NCBI GenBank assembly: GCA_037576215.1
Contig: JBANDB010000005.1
Coordinates: 4,402,001 to 4,466,000, forward strand
Length of the DNA stretch: 64,000 nucleotides
From: Armillaria gallica
Taxonomy: Eukaryota > Basidiomycota > Agaricomycetes > Agaricales > Physalacriaceae
Direction of reading: 5' to 3'
The notes beneath the pieces are model-generated. The model was given only the letters and a program-made list of their open reading frames with translations. It was not told the DNA's origin and did no database searches. Below are positions 33,931 to 46,184 of the stretch, in pieces. The first letter of the stretch is position 1. The number at the start of each line of letters is the position of its first letter. The position numbers and the translations under genes are program-made.

Positions 33931-35520
33931 CTTTTGTATCCGTCTTCGCAGGGACCACAATGCTAGTAGTAGATGAGGGAAGTGAGTAGGAAGAGACCAC
34001 CATTGCTTACCTCAGCAAGAGCCTGGCTACTCAGTATCTGGCCAGTTACTCTTTACTACTACTCTTCCTCTCATTGTTGACCTCACCAAAATTCACTGTT
34101 CATTGTCGCAAGATCTCACCGTCATGTATATCCCACCTTCAATACTCCAGGCTCTGATGCTGTCTCATTCTTGCTCGAAGGCACTGACAGGAAGATGAGG
34201 TCGAGAGAGATGGGAGGGGATACGAGAGAGATGGCATGGAGATACACCTGGGGATGGTATGTACTCTCCGTAATTCAACTCACGGGCACTCAGACATCTG
34301 CAGTCCGATCTATACCCCACAATCACAACCAGTACATATCGGCACACCCGACCGTCAACTTCTTGACACCGTCCTGGTCCGTAAGGAACAGGCTTCACAT
34401 TGCAACAATATATCGTTGTTTGGCGAGCAGGCACTGGATGGTGGTCACTGGATAGCCAAAGCGGAGTAAATATGAAGGCACGGAGATGCGCCCAGGGATG
34501 GTAAGTACCTCTTCTTAACTTTAACTTGTGTGCACTCACCCATCCATAGCGGGATATGCCTGCGTCTAACCACGATCAGCAAACGAGTAAACAATGGTGC
34601 TCCCGGCTCCTGGGTTGTCGACACAGTGAGGACCTGGCTATTCGCAGTCCCAAAGCAGGACACTTTCTCTCAAGCAGACACCGACAATACGACTCCAAAG
34701 GTACCATTATTGGTTCTGGACCTTCATCACTGATGTCTGAGACGTCCAACAACAACACTTCAAGATCTATCCTGGCAATGAGTCTGCAACTAATCATCTG
34801 GTTACCAAGGCCCTCATCCTTGGTGACTGTGAGTCTGCTGTGTTGTTTTGAATCCGTTTGCTGATCTTGTGACAGACATGACAGTCATCTTGTCTCCATG
34901 TCGACATTGATGACAACAGTAAGCAGGACCTGTCCCTTTCCCTTACGCTCTGATTTTACTCACTTTCATCATTCAGATGTTGTTCATACTCAGTTTGAAG
35001 GAGGCACTGGTTTGTGCCATTCAAAGGGACAAAAATAATTTTAGGGACTAGCTTTTGGTGTGTGCACCCTCCATCGGATCTGTAAATTGAATGCTTACCA
35101 GTTTTGTCTGCATTAGCATTCGAGCTGAGCCCTGTCTCGCCTGCTGGCAAGAGGCTGCTGCACGTTGTCTGTATGTATTCCTCAGCTCTTGTTGTCTTTT
35201 AACATTATACTGACCGATGCAAGGGTTCCATCTCGGAAGCGACCCCAAACGCGGTGCGCGCCCCACCCAATGAATCTGATCTTGGCAGCATACTCACACC
35301 TACCCCGCAGACTCTGTTGTTGTCTTTAAAATTTTTACAACACAGTATGTGGCTGCATTTGTGAGCAAGGAAGAGTTCCCCAGCGTTGCTGATGGCTGCG
35401 GCGAGGGTGGGGTGGATCGCTAGTGTATGGTAGTTACTAGTTAGTAAACTCTAGATCTTCAGTACATACTCTGTCAAACCCCAATGCATGATTTTTTGTT
35501 CAAAAAACTTGGTGTATGAT
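33931..35520. other. Possible plus-strand spliced remnant, unassigned
   Basis: Between 34130 and 34870 the plus strand shows two imperfect copies of a short unit (GATGGTATGTACTC... near 34252 and GATGGTAAGTACCTC... near 34496). Each looks like an exon end followed by a small intron ending in AG. Frames between them are partly open, but no domain is recognisable. The remaining sequence to 35520 shows nothing. Confidence 0.25.
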
Positions 35521-35711
35521 AAGTACTTGTGGTGAGTACTTGCCACCAGTATTGACATACTCACGACTCATGCAACACTCAAGTGCCACGAGTCTCAGGG
35601 TATCCGCGGATGGTCACGTGAGGGATACGAGTGCCGGATGTCTCATGGGTACAGGCCTGGCATCCGACACTTGTGAAGATCTCTAGATCATTGCTGTGGT
35701 CTGACCAACTG

Positions 35712-36880
35712 AGCAGTGATTGAGTGGCTGTGCCCCTTCTTTTGTGGTCTTTTACCACCACATCGCACCATCTGCTTGCTCACCAGCCCTCTCATGGGCA
35801 AAAAAAGGTATGTGATAATTTTTTCAATACTGACTATTCTTTTTAGATATTTTTTATGCATCCAGTGGCTGCAAGAGCCCTGGACAATGACCAGTCCACC
35901 TCTCAACCCTGCACGTAAGTCCTACAGCAAGGCAGCACCACACAGAGTCTCTTGCAACCACCTAGACACCCACATAAATTGATGACAATGATGCCAGCTC
36001 AATGGCACCCACAGTGGTGCCAAATGGCAGTCCCGATACTGTCCCCACCATGCAGCATGCCCAGCATCCACATCGGGGTCAATTGCCCTCACGCACAAGA
36101 TTTGATGACTAGAACAATATTTAATATGCTCGAAGATACAGAATTGACTGTCATCTGTAGCTGTAGTGGTGTATTGATGCCAATTCAGCCAAACCACAAC
36201 AACAACAAACTGGACAATGATGATGATGACAGGAGGGATGAATGGGCCTCTAAAACGATGCAAGGCTATGCCAGAGGGTAGCACTGGGGTACAGGTGACA
36301 GGCGAGGATGCATGGGAGCAGGGAAGGGCCAGAAGAGTCGAGCAGGATGGCAGGAGAATGATTGGGATACCAATGGCTGACCAGGACAATAGTAGACACA
36401 CCTTTTGGGACATCAAAGGATGACCAGAGGATGCTACAAATGTGCCAGGAATTATGGCTATGCGACCACCCCAACGCCCACCACTGCCCGCCTCATCCCC
36501 ATGAAATATCAGATTGCCACTCCCCATCCAGCTCACCTATGCACCCTATACTCATGCATCTCCCATTCTTTGAGTGAGAGAACACAATCATTGGGTCTGC
36601 ATCTACTCCTGATGAAGCTCTCACCACCTGCCCACCCACCATCCTGACACCTGCCTTTTTTAGTGTGTAGCTCCCACTAAAACCCTGCCAGTCTCTCAAC
36701 AACTTCACCACCCCTGTTCTCAACTACAGGGAATCCGTTGGTCAGTACCGTTTCTCCCTTGGACCCCGCAATCATTGTCCAATGCCTGTCTGCACCCACA
36801 CCCCACTTTTTCAGCCTGGCACTGGTGGGCACTGCCCCCATACCTCCCCAAAGCTTCATCTCTCAATTAGGATAATTATT
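35712..36880 (+). repeat. Dispersed repeat R, copy 2
   Basis: Plus-oriented relative of the repeat at 9363-10415. It starts at GCAGTGATTGAGTGGCTGTG, has an intron-like stretch ending TTTTTAG near 35844, an Asp-rich segment near 36200-36240, and at 36729-36752 the stretch (GGGAATC...TGGTC...CCGTTTC) that in copy 1 is split by the pogo element. It is decayed protein-coding sequence by composition. Confidence 0.6.
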
Positions 36881-37017
36881 ACCCCATTAATGACATGCTG
36901 TTCATGCTCGCTGTCCCCCTCAATATCCTGCCATGGCCTGTAACATTGCAGGTCTTTTTTTGTAATATTAGTAAGCTTTGCAGCACGTAAATATATTTAA
37001 TTTAATATTATAATTAT

Positions 37018-37094
37018 GGCTGCTTAGCCCAGTGGTTGTACTATATTGTCTCTGAATTGATCAGGGTAAAACTACTGTTTGATTCTCAAAGGGT
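37018..37094 (+). other. tRNA-like sequence, possibly a SINE head
   Basis: It has an A-box-like motif at 37025-37035 (TAGCCCAGTGG) and a B-box-like motif at 37077-37087 (GTTTGATTCTC, one C-to-T change at the CG of the consensus), with pol III spacing. The acceptor and T stems do not pair, so it is not a working tRNA gene. A run of T follows at about 37099. It could be a tRNA pseudogene or the head of a short retroposon. No poly-A tail or target duplication was seen. Confidence 0.4.
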
Positions 37095-37489
37095 GTAATT
37101 TTTTTCTTTGAATACCTGTATCAGTTAACAAAAATATGAATGTCATCCTGTCCCAACATTGTGCATCCAACTATCATGACAGGCATGATGTCAGGGTAAT
37201 TATAGCCAGTTGTTAAGGACTTAATTTTGTCATTGTTATATTTTTTAATCCCCCAAGCCATTGAGCACAGACTCCAGATTTTGAGGAAACATGGTCCTGA
37301 CCCTTCATAGACCGCTGTACCAAAATGGGATGTGGCAGTGGCTGACTAAGCATGCTCATTCTGATTTTTTTGGTTGATTGATGAGAAAGATATTGAGGGT
37401 AATTTCCCTGGTACCCTATTAATTACAATTGTACTGTAATATAGCATTTGTAGGCTGGGTAGCTATATATGGTGGGTTCAGGCTTATTT

Positions 37490-37600
37490 TTTACCCTGTG
37501 GTTATTAACCACCCAGGAGCCTAATTGACCTATGGTTATAACCATGGCATTTAGCCAAGAGCTACAACCAAGGGTGGTTGATGGCCCAGAACAGTCACTT
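37490..37600 (-). repeat. Palindrome-rich repeat, copy 2
   Basis: Reverse-complement relative of 28080-28200, with the palindromes ATGGTTATAACCAT and GTGGTTATTAACCAC. It lies just upstream of the KDZ transposase region. Confidence 0.45.
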
Positions 37601-37935
37601 TGCTCATGAAAAAATGGATAGCACCGAGGCTGTACCATGCAGACAAAAGTGATGTGTACAAGGACTTGTCGATTTCTCACTCTCACTGGGTTAAGCTTGG
37701 ACATGCACAGACAGTCTTCCAAATCGCTGGCACATTTAGCAGCCACCAAACCAAGTGTACGCTCATCAGAGTGGGTGATGACCTAGTGCTGCAGAAGTTC
37801 TATGTCAACAATGGATATTTCAACCCTGAACTGATGCCAACAATCCAAAGGAAGGTGCCTGCTAAAAGATACACCAATTTGGTAGGCACCGCTCTCTATG
37901 TTTTGGCTTTGTATCCTGACACTTCTCCAGGATAG

Positions 37936-40900
37936 ACCCATGCTAAAATGGATGGGATCCTCTGACAAACCAGGTTTCCATGAAGAGTTTCTTCTGGAAT
38001 TGCTTTGCTGGAAAGGTTGGGGAGACAACACCATCTTCGGGGCATGTCCACAATGTTTGGTGGGCATACCCTTATATAGATGTGATAGCTGCCTGTGAGG
38101 GCTCATAGTATGCGAGAGGTGCTGCCTAACCAATTATGCCAGTTTGCCACTGCATGTTATCCAGGTATGTTGACCTGTCAGTCACTCTCATTGTGTGGCT
38201 TGATTTGGGTCCAGAAATGGGAGGGCGAACAATTTATCAAGATGGCAATGTGGGACCTTGGGCTTTGAGTGCAGTTAGGACACTTTGACAGCACAAGTTG
38301 TGTCAATCCTGAGTGGGTTGGATAGATTTTTGTGGTGATGGATACCAATGGACTCCATGAGGTCAAAGTGAACTATTGCACCTGTGATCGTCAAGGGGGG
38401 GCCAATCAACACCAGCAACTCCTTCGGTTTGGCTGGTATCCTGTGAGTCTGCGACAACCCTAAACTTGTGCTACCCTTTCATTGCTGGATCAGTTTCATT
38501 CATTGACTTTAGCCAGCAAAATATCCAGATATGACTTCTACAAGTCTCTCACTCATATGATGGATGCAATGGGACTGAACATGCCCAAAGTAAGGCACTG
38601 ATGCACTTTTTATAGAACATGAGCTAATAAAGTTGGATAGACAAAGTACAAATGCTTTTTACACATAGTTTGCCAGTTCTGACACCTCAAAATGATGATG
38701 TGTGCAGGCAGAGGACAAGAGGAGGATGGAGTGAAGACAACTATTGAAGGTGGACTAGCTCTTCATTGCCCAGCATGTCCAATCCCGGAAGTGAACTTGC
38801 CCACCAGTTGGATGGGTTGTATGCTGGAGAAAAGGTATAGCTCTGTCTTTGCACCCTCAATGTCAGTCTAATTCCTTTTCAGACATATTTATTGGGGATT
38901 GTTTGCTTTGGACACCAACTTCCAGCTCAAAAATCTCCACCGATCAAATAGCAATGTGGATCCTGGATTGCATACTGGCCTTGCCTATATGGTCAAGTAT
39001 GCTCTGTACCCTGGTCTATGTGAAGAAGTTTACTTCGCAAAAAGATGTATATAACAAGTAACAAAATTTGATGTGAGCTAAAGGTTGATGCATGCAGAGA
39101 CCAAAGGGGAGGCCAGGCTATGTGCGAGCAGTGTAGGGATGTGCATATGTGCCTGCCACAAAATGGTGTGTGCAACCAGAGTAGGAGACCTGCAGAAAGG
39201 GGAATGGTAAGTAAGACTCGGTCATTTATTTGTTTTCTGAGGAGATTGCAGGTACACAAATATGGATTACATCTTATTGTCAGCAGTCTCCCAACTGCGA
39301 TTGGACAATTTGTTCATTTCATATGATATCGCTTGCCAGTGGTGTATCAATTTCAACACATGGATGATGATAGATCTATCTACACATCTCTGACTGTGGG
39401 GAGGAATTGGATTATTGGCTGGGGTCTCAAAGCTGCATGCCAAGGCTCACAAGATGTCCTGCCAGATGGAGCATGCTATAGGTATCCAAGACAGAACAGG
39501 AAGGACTGACAGAGAAAGCATAGAGTGAACCTGGGCTGTAGTAAATGTGCTTGCTGCATCAATGAAAGAAATGGGTCCTGGGTCTTGGCATGATACTTTG
39601 GACAACCATTTCTTGTATCATAATTTTATCAAGCTCATCAGTTTGGGTAAGAGTTATTGTCTATATCTGTATCAAGTTACTAACATGACAATGCAGGTCA
39701 TCTATTACATAGAAAGTTAGCCGAAGCAGAGATACAAGTCACAGCACATCTTAAGTATCATGCCAATTTCACCAATGCACTTCTGGACCCATCATACATG
39801 GCAGAATGGACACAGGTGGTCTGTAATTGGGAACAGGACAGATTGAAACCCACACTATATTTGTCTACAGAAGAGTGTGAGTCTGCTTCAAGTGATCATG
39901 AAGAAATACTGTTTATGATGAATCAGATATGACTGAAGCAGATCTCAAGCTCAAGCTCAAGGAAGATGAGCATAAATCAAAAGAAAATGGAGAACTGCTG
40001 ATACATGAGATAAGCATGATGTCATGCTTGGCCCTGGGGCTACTGATTGAGAAATCACAGTATGTGCCACTGTGGTGCTCTCTAATGTAACAACTCACTC
40101 TTCCTCAGATGGCACCTTTCTGGCAAGACAACAGGTGAAGGCGAAATGACATGGGCACAATCAGCGGATATTGAACAACAGCAGTTGATGCTCCACAGGC
40201 AGATGGACCAGTACCATGAGCTGCAGATGGTGTACATGCCTGGAGTCACCCTGCGACATGAACATGTGGTAGCCCAAGTGACTGAGGAGATCCAACCTGA
40301 AGACGAGAGGCTCTGGTTTCCCTCCAACCCCAGTTCCAGTGTTCAGAAGGTCTCATGCCTCGCCAGCTTGTCAAGGAAGGAGGAATTGCTACAAGAAGCT
40401 CAGTGCTGGGATGCTTTGGCATTGATACAATTATCACTCAGGGCTAAAGCTGCAGTTCTTGATTTCCACAACTGGATGGCACAGGGACAAAGCACATTGA
40501 TGTGTGTTGCAGATGTCATGGAAGGGTGGAAGGGAAAGCAAGATGCAGCTATAGAGAAGTACAGGAATGCTCGCAAGGCACTCTTGTCACTGCAAGGGTC
40601 CAGTGATTGGGCAGAGAAGTTACAGAAGCTCAAAGATGCTGATATGTCCTCAATGTATGGTGCAGTATTGGATGGGAAGGAAGTCCAGTCAGAAGTTGTT
40701 GTTGCATGGTGCAAGAAGAAGCAGAAGATTCAAGCAGATAACACCAAGGACATGCTAAAGGAAGTCTCCTAGATATGGTTGTCTGAAGGCAGCCTAGCAA
40801 TCTGTGATGAGAACTTGAGCATAGAATGTAAGTGTAGCTGTCTGCACACGATTCTATCCTAAATGTTGTCCCAGATGTTCAGATCCACTGGATAAGAAGC

Positions 40901-41179
40901 AGAGTGCGGTTGAGGTGCTGGGAAGAGGATATAGAGTTGCTTCATGAGGAGCAGAGGAGAGTTCTTACACTGCAGTACTGAGCAGATTGGTGGGAGAGGC
41001 ACAAGACTGGGTGGTTGGGAATCGGGTGTGATATTGCAGAGGGAATACAGGCATATGCACTGCAGCAGGCAGATGCTCACTGCCATCTTGCCTGTAATTT
41101 TGCCATTATGTGGCAAACAGCATTCATAGCACCCCCAGATGAGGATTACAAGTCCAACAACGATGATGTACATTCATAA
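37936..41179 (+). pseudogene. KDZ (Kyakuja-Dileera-Zisupton) transposase, decayed
   Basis: Plus-strand, multi-exon. In order: a cysteine cluster typical of KDZ-associated proteins (CPQCLVGIPLYRCDSC near 38044, then VNYCTCDRQG near 38370), FALDTNFQLKN...DPGLHTGLAYMV (38905-38995), VGDLQKGEW (39182-39208), SYDIACQW (39319-39342, a catalytic signature), GRTDRE followed by MKEMGPGSWHDTLDNHF (39505-39605), and the long helical C-terminus (40146-40772 and 40880-41179). Introns of about 50 bp are visible, for example after PLHVIQ. TGA at 39526-39528 replaces an expected Arg next to TW; another TGA is at 40979-40981 and a TAG at 40770-40772. The frame at 37600-37935 may be an N-terminal exon. The gene ends 45 bp from the end of the M1 pol frame. 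Confidence 0.88.
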
Positions 41180-41224
41180 AATAATAGATATTTGATACTG
41201 GCTATGTTTTTTTTTTTCGCTTAG

Positions 41225-44200
41225 TCAGTCCTTTTTTGGTGCTTGAGTAAGTGGGGGAGGGGACCATTTTTGCGATGTTGCATGAAAATAAGCAAAAAGT
41301 GCAATTGTGTGGGTATTTGCCTTATAGAGCATACTGATTTCAATGCTGATTAACATCAGGTAGTGGAAAGAGATGGGCATACCAATTAGCATTGTATATG
41401 CAATCCACTCTGAGTGCTGATTAGCATAGAGAAAGGCCATTCCCTGCAGCATGGGGTGGCACTTGTTCACAATCTTCTCCACTTCCATTTCAGAAAGAGC
41501 CTCAAAGTCATTGTGATTCAGCTGTTTGAAAGGACGGGAACTGAATTTTGGAGGGGAGGACTGATATTGTTTGAGATAAGCAATATTTATAATCAGATGA
41601 ATGTGGTAAGAGGCCGGTAACCAGAGTTGGTAAATAACCAGACTTAGCTTTCTAATTATCTTGAACAGTCCCTCATACTTCATTAGCAGCTTCTTTCCCC
41701 TGCCTTTCTGCTCTCTGAGCAATTCCAACATATGTGGATTGAGAACCACTTGGTCACCCTCTTGGAATTCTGTTATAAGACGTCCTTTATTATAGTTGCA
41801 CTGCTGAAAAGCTTGGCTAGGAGTGAGTGCATCCTTTGCCCATCATCTTTCTGCTTCAAACTGTTCTATCATATCCACAGCTCTGTCATCCTCATGCTGT
41901 AGGTGTATCTCCACCGGCTCTGCACCATTTGTAACTGATTCTCCCAGGGGTTGCGGTATGAAATTTGGTTGTGTGGGCAGGATCAATTCTGTGGTGGGAT
42001 TAAAGCCATATAATAGATATGATGGTGAGTAGCCTATGCTTGTGTGTGGAGTTGTGTTGTATGATAATGCAAGACCATCTAGGTACTTATCCCAGTTGTC
42101 ACAGTTCAGTCCTATGTAAGCTCTTAGCACGATTTCAAGTCCTTGGTTGATGATTTCCATTTGTCCGTCCACTTGGGGATAGTGCAAAGTTGTCAATGCT
42201 CTTTTGGTGCCTATCAATTTACAGACTTCTTTCCAGAAGGTGTTCCACCATCGTGTGTCCCAGTCCGTAATGATTTGTGAGGGAATCCCATACTTTGCTA
42301 CAATGTGATGGAAAAAAGGCCAGTTGTTCCTTCATCTGTGATTTTTGTGTTGCAAGGGATGAATAGTGCATATTTCATAAGCTTATCCATGATGACTAGT
42401 ATGTTATCATATCCTGATGCCATTGGTAACTCAGGAATAAAGTCCATGGATATGACTTTGAAAGGATGAGTCAGAATAGGTATCAGCTGTAGCAAGCCAA
42501 CAGGACCATGCTTTTGTGGCTTTGCTTTCTGGCAGATATTGCAGGTGGCAACATATCTCTTTAGGCCTCGAGACATCCCCAGCCAATAGTATCCTGTGGT
42601 GAGTCAGTTATAACACTTGAAGTATCCTCTGTGAGCAGATTCTGTTATAGAATTATGTACCTGGTCCATTACTAATGTTCTCAGATTCTGTGATACACAT
42701 AGTCTGCTATTCCCCTCATTGTCTTCAAAGAATAATAGTCTGGCATCTGAATATTGGTACTGTGGGTAGCGTGGTGTGATGTGCGAGTTAGGTTCTTGAA
42801 AAGAGTTAATGACTTCAGTGAAGTGAGTGTCCTGCTTATACTCTTTATGCCAATTCTGAAGCTCTTCAGGATGGAGACCTACAATGATGTTATATGACCA
42901 TGCCATGACAATATCCAGTAGTTTCAAGCTTTTGTATGCAGCGCTGTCTGTAATGTCTGATTTTACCTGCAAGACTCGATTCTCGCCTTTAATGTCTTGC
43001 TCTGCCTGGATGAACCTAGTGCCTACTGTCAGTAATCGCTCCTCAAATCTTTTGCTCAACTCTTTGAACATTCCAGCTAAAGGGTTGGTACTGGCTGCAC
43101 TCGTAAGGTCAACTGAAGGAATCGTATCTGCTGAAGGGCCTAATTCCAGTGGTATTTATCAGCATAAATGTGAGATTGGATCTACATTTGAGTGAACTCA
43201 GCCTGCCTGATGTACTATGTGAAGATTCAGGAAAGCTGCAAAAATTGTTTCTCAAGTGAGTAAGCGTTGATTCACATTTTGGAAAGTCTTGCTCCAGGTA
43301 AGTGCTGTATGGTCAGTGATTGCGAGGATCATTTCTCCCTTGATATATGGTTGGAACTTAATCAATGCTTCATGTTCTGTAGGGGAATAGTTTCACTCAG
43401 GTGACTTGAGTACCCATGACCAGTAGCAAATAACCTGTTCAATATGTACAATCGTGTCTTCAAAATTTTCTGTGAACATGCCAGAGGCTGGCACATCATT
43501 GAATTTCGAAATGGAAGGCACCACCTGCGGTACATCCTTCTTATTGTCATAGGCTTTCCTAAATCTATCATAGAGCTTTGTGCCATGAAGATCTTGGATG
43601 TGAACTGGTTGAACTTGTTGTAAAATTCCTGCTAGGCCATAATCACATGCATCAGTGTAGACTCAGTATAGAAGATCTTGTACTGCATATCCCCTTACTG
43701 GAGCTCCTGATAAAATGTCCTTGCATAGTTGAAAAGCTTTGTCATACAACAATGTCCACTCCCATTTTATACCCTTCTTTAAGAGGTGAAATAGGGGATG
43801 AGCAATCCACACATAGAATGGTATATACCCTGAGAAATATACCATCATCTCCAAAAATGTCTGCAACTTGTGGGTATTCTTTGGGGTATCCAGCATTGTA
43901 ATTGCTTCAACTTTCTCTCTATAAGTAGACATCCCTAGCTGTGAAACCTTTTGTCCCAATAACAAGATTGATTGATATGCAAAATGACACTTTGACAGTG
44001 AGAGAGTGATTCCAGATGATGTAATGGCTTAAAGTCCTTTATCGACATGATATAAATGTTCCTCGAAGATATGGGAGAAAAAGATGATATCATCTATATA
44101 TACCAATGCAAAAATCTATAGAAATGATGCTAATACATTCTGCATGACTCTCTGAAAAACACTTGGACCGTTTCTATACCCAAAAGGCATCTGTGTAAAT

Positions 44201-45833
44201 TGCCATAGTCCCCAATGACATCTAAAGGCTAACTTGTCTTTGGAATTATCATGGAGAATTAATTGGGTAAAACCAGAGAGTGCATCCAGTGTTGATAGCC
44301 ATTGAGCTTCTTTAAGACTTTGCATAATGTTGTCTTGTTTTGGTAAAGGGAACTTGTCAGGAATAACTACTGCATTAAGCTTACCATTCCGATAAACTAT
44401 GAATGCTGAAGCTGCTCATGGACTTTGGGAGGGTTCTATTACTCCTAGCTGTATCCAGGAGTCAATCTGTCTGTCCATAACTTCCCTGTTTGCTGGTGAT
44501 GTTGGAAATGGTGGCAGTGAAATGGGTTGTGTCCCAGGCTTCAATTTCAACTCTATGCATGCATCATGTATCCTTAGATGACCATCCAGACCAAAGGCTT
44601 GATTGTTGTCTTTGATGACTTGGAGTAATTTCATGTGCTCTTCCTTCATTAGATCCTTGGATATATCAATCGCATTCTTGAGGTCAGAGAAAGCTGTAAT
44701 TGTAGCAGGTGACTCTGCTTGCTTTGGTCCGCCCTCAACTGGTGGTAGTGAGGCAGGGTTATCAGGTTCAGTTGTGTTATGTTGCACCTTAGATGTGACA
44801 TCAGAGGTGCTTCTTATTGCCAAGGTAAACCCTGTCTTGTCAATCATTTCTTCATCCTGTGCCTTAACCCAAGTCTGTAAGAACTGAACATAAGCCTCAT
44901 GTTCATGGCTAATGCCATTGTTCTTGCCATGGCGATTGAGCCAGTTTTGAGGATTATACACTCATCCTAGCTTTTGTCCTTTGCCAATGACTACTGGAGT
45001 ATCAGAGAAGTTTGAAACATGAAGGAAAGAAAACTCTGTAGAGATTAAGGATTCAGGTGAGCCATAAATATACCTGCCATCATGGTCCTGTTAAACATTT
45101 CTGTCAATAATAAAGGTACTTGCTCAGTGGCTTGATGAAGCAATCTCCACTGGAATCTTCAAGCATGTTTCTGGGGGAATTACCATCTAATCCTTGCACA
45201 CACTTCCTCAAGAGCTTGGCGATACTGATGCTTATGCTTCTGCTCTTTCCTATGAGCTTTGGATCATGGTAGTTCTGGCTTCAACTTTGGCAGGACATGT
45301 ATCTTGAAGGTATGTCCCCCCTTGTCAGTCATCAAACTTGATGTTGAGCTTTTTACCTGTACTTGCTGTCCTGTATTACCAAAAGATAAGAAACTGTCAC
45401 CTCCCTCTCTGATAACAGAAAGCAAGTATTGATCTGCAAAGTCGTTGCCCAAAATAAACAGTGCTGTCATACCCTTTACTATGTATGCATCAACATTTAA
45501 CTTTACAGGTCCTTCATCCATATTGAAGTACAGGTTGATGTTTACAAATCCAGATATTGTCAAAGTGCCTGTTACTTGAATGAGATTGATATTCTGGCCT
45601 ATATGCAGCCATGGTACCTTGGACAGATTTTGCCAAGCTTCATTCGATATCAAGGTGATGTCCGAGCCAGAATCAATTATTACTCTGGTCTCATTATCTT
45701 TTACCTCATTGATATTAGCTGTAGTCTCAGTTGCCTTACTGCCAAGAAATGTGCAACCAGGTGGTCTTGCCATAAGCTTCTTTATTTCCAATAAGGGTTT
45801 TTGAGGTGATATTCCTACAATGTCCTTTACCAT
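41225..45833 (-). pseudogene. M1 Pol: protease, RT, RNase H, integrase
   Basis: Read on the minus strand. Protease (45833-45264; VIIDSGSDITLISNEAW). Reverse transcriptase from about 44960, with QPISLPPFPTSPANREVMD and the YIDD box near 44080-44110. RNase H (about 43965-43360; VYTDACDYGLAGIL, EHEALIKF). Integrase zinc finger ending ATCNICQKAK (42540s), catalytic core with SMDFIPELPM and TTLHYPQVDGQMEIINQG (42430-42150), and a C-terminal part to 41225 containing EMEVEKIVNK, which resembles the start of a chromodomain. At least ten stops or frame changes break it. The order is normal for gypsy elements. Confidence 0.88.
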
Positions 45834-46184
45834 GTAGTTTACTTTTGTTATAGCTTGTGCAAGAGCACGTCGAGTGTGTCAGTTCAAAGGAGGCTTGTCA
45901 AAGAATGACTTGCATGCTCCTCCTGAACTTACCTCTTCATCTGGGCTGCTGATGACCCTAGGAGGAGGCAAGCTATTTTCAGGTGAGTCTGACAATGGTA
46001 TTGCCATTGCTCTGAGGTCAATATCCTTACTTTATGAGACTTTGTTCACCATTACTTGTTGACAGAATGAATCCTGGGCTGGCGCTATTACCTGACTATC
46101 CGACACATCCTCATCTTCAAGCATATAGTAAAGATCATCATATTCAGCTTGGCTCTCATCAGGTTCTGTCAGAACATGGTGAGC

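Larger units (their letters stand above)
29350..35543 (-). mobile_element. Putative hAT element extent, from subterminal repeats
   Basis: Copies of CAAGTACTC occur at about 29351 (reverse-type), 29423, 29443 and 29470. Inverted copies (AGTACTTG) occur at about 35522 and 35535. Clusters of short inverted motifs near both ends are typical of hAT elements, and the transposase lies between them. I could not identify terminal inverted repeats or an 8-bp target duplication. The limits are therefore approximate, and the 3 kb between 32.5 and 35.5 kb may be cargo, a nested insertion or unrelated. Confidence 0.45.

Noticed and set aside
4889..41179. TGA read as a sense codon (alternative genetic code or mitochondrial origin)
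   Set aside because: The affected positions call for Arg and not Trp. The genes have spliceosomal introns and a chromodomain, which are nuclear features. Long frames such as Gypsy-1 pol have no internal TGA and end at one. CpG decay explains the data.
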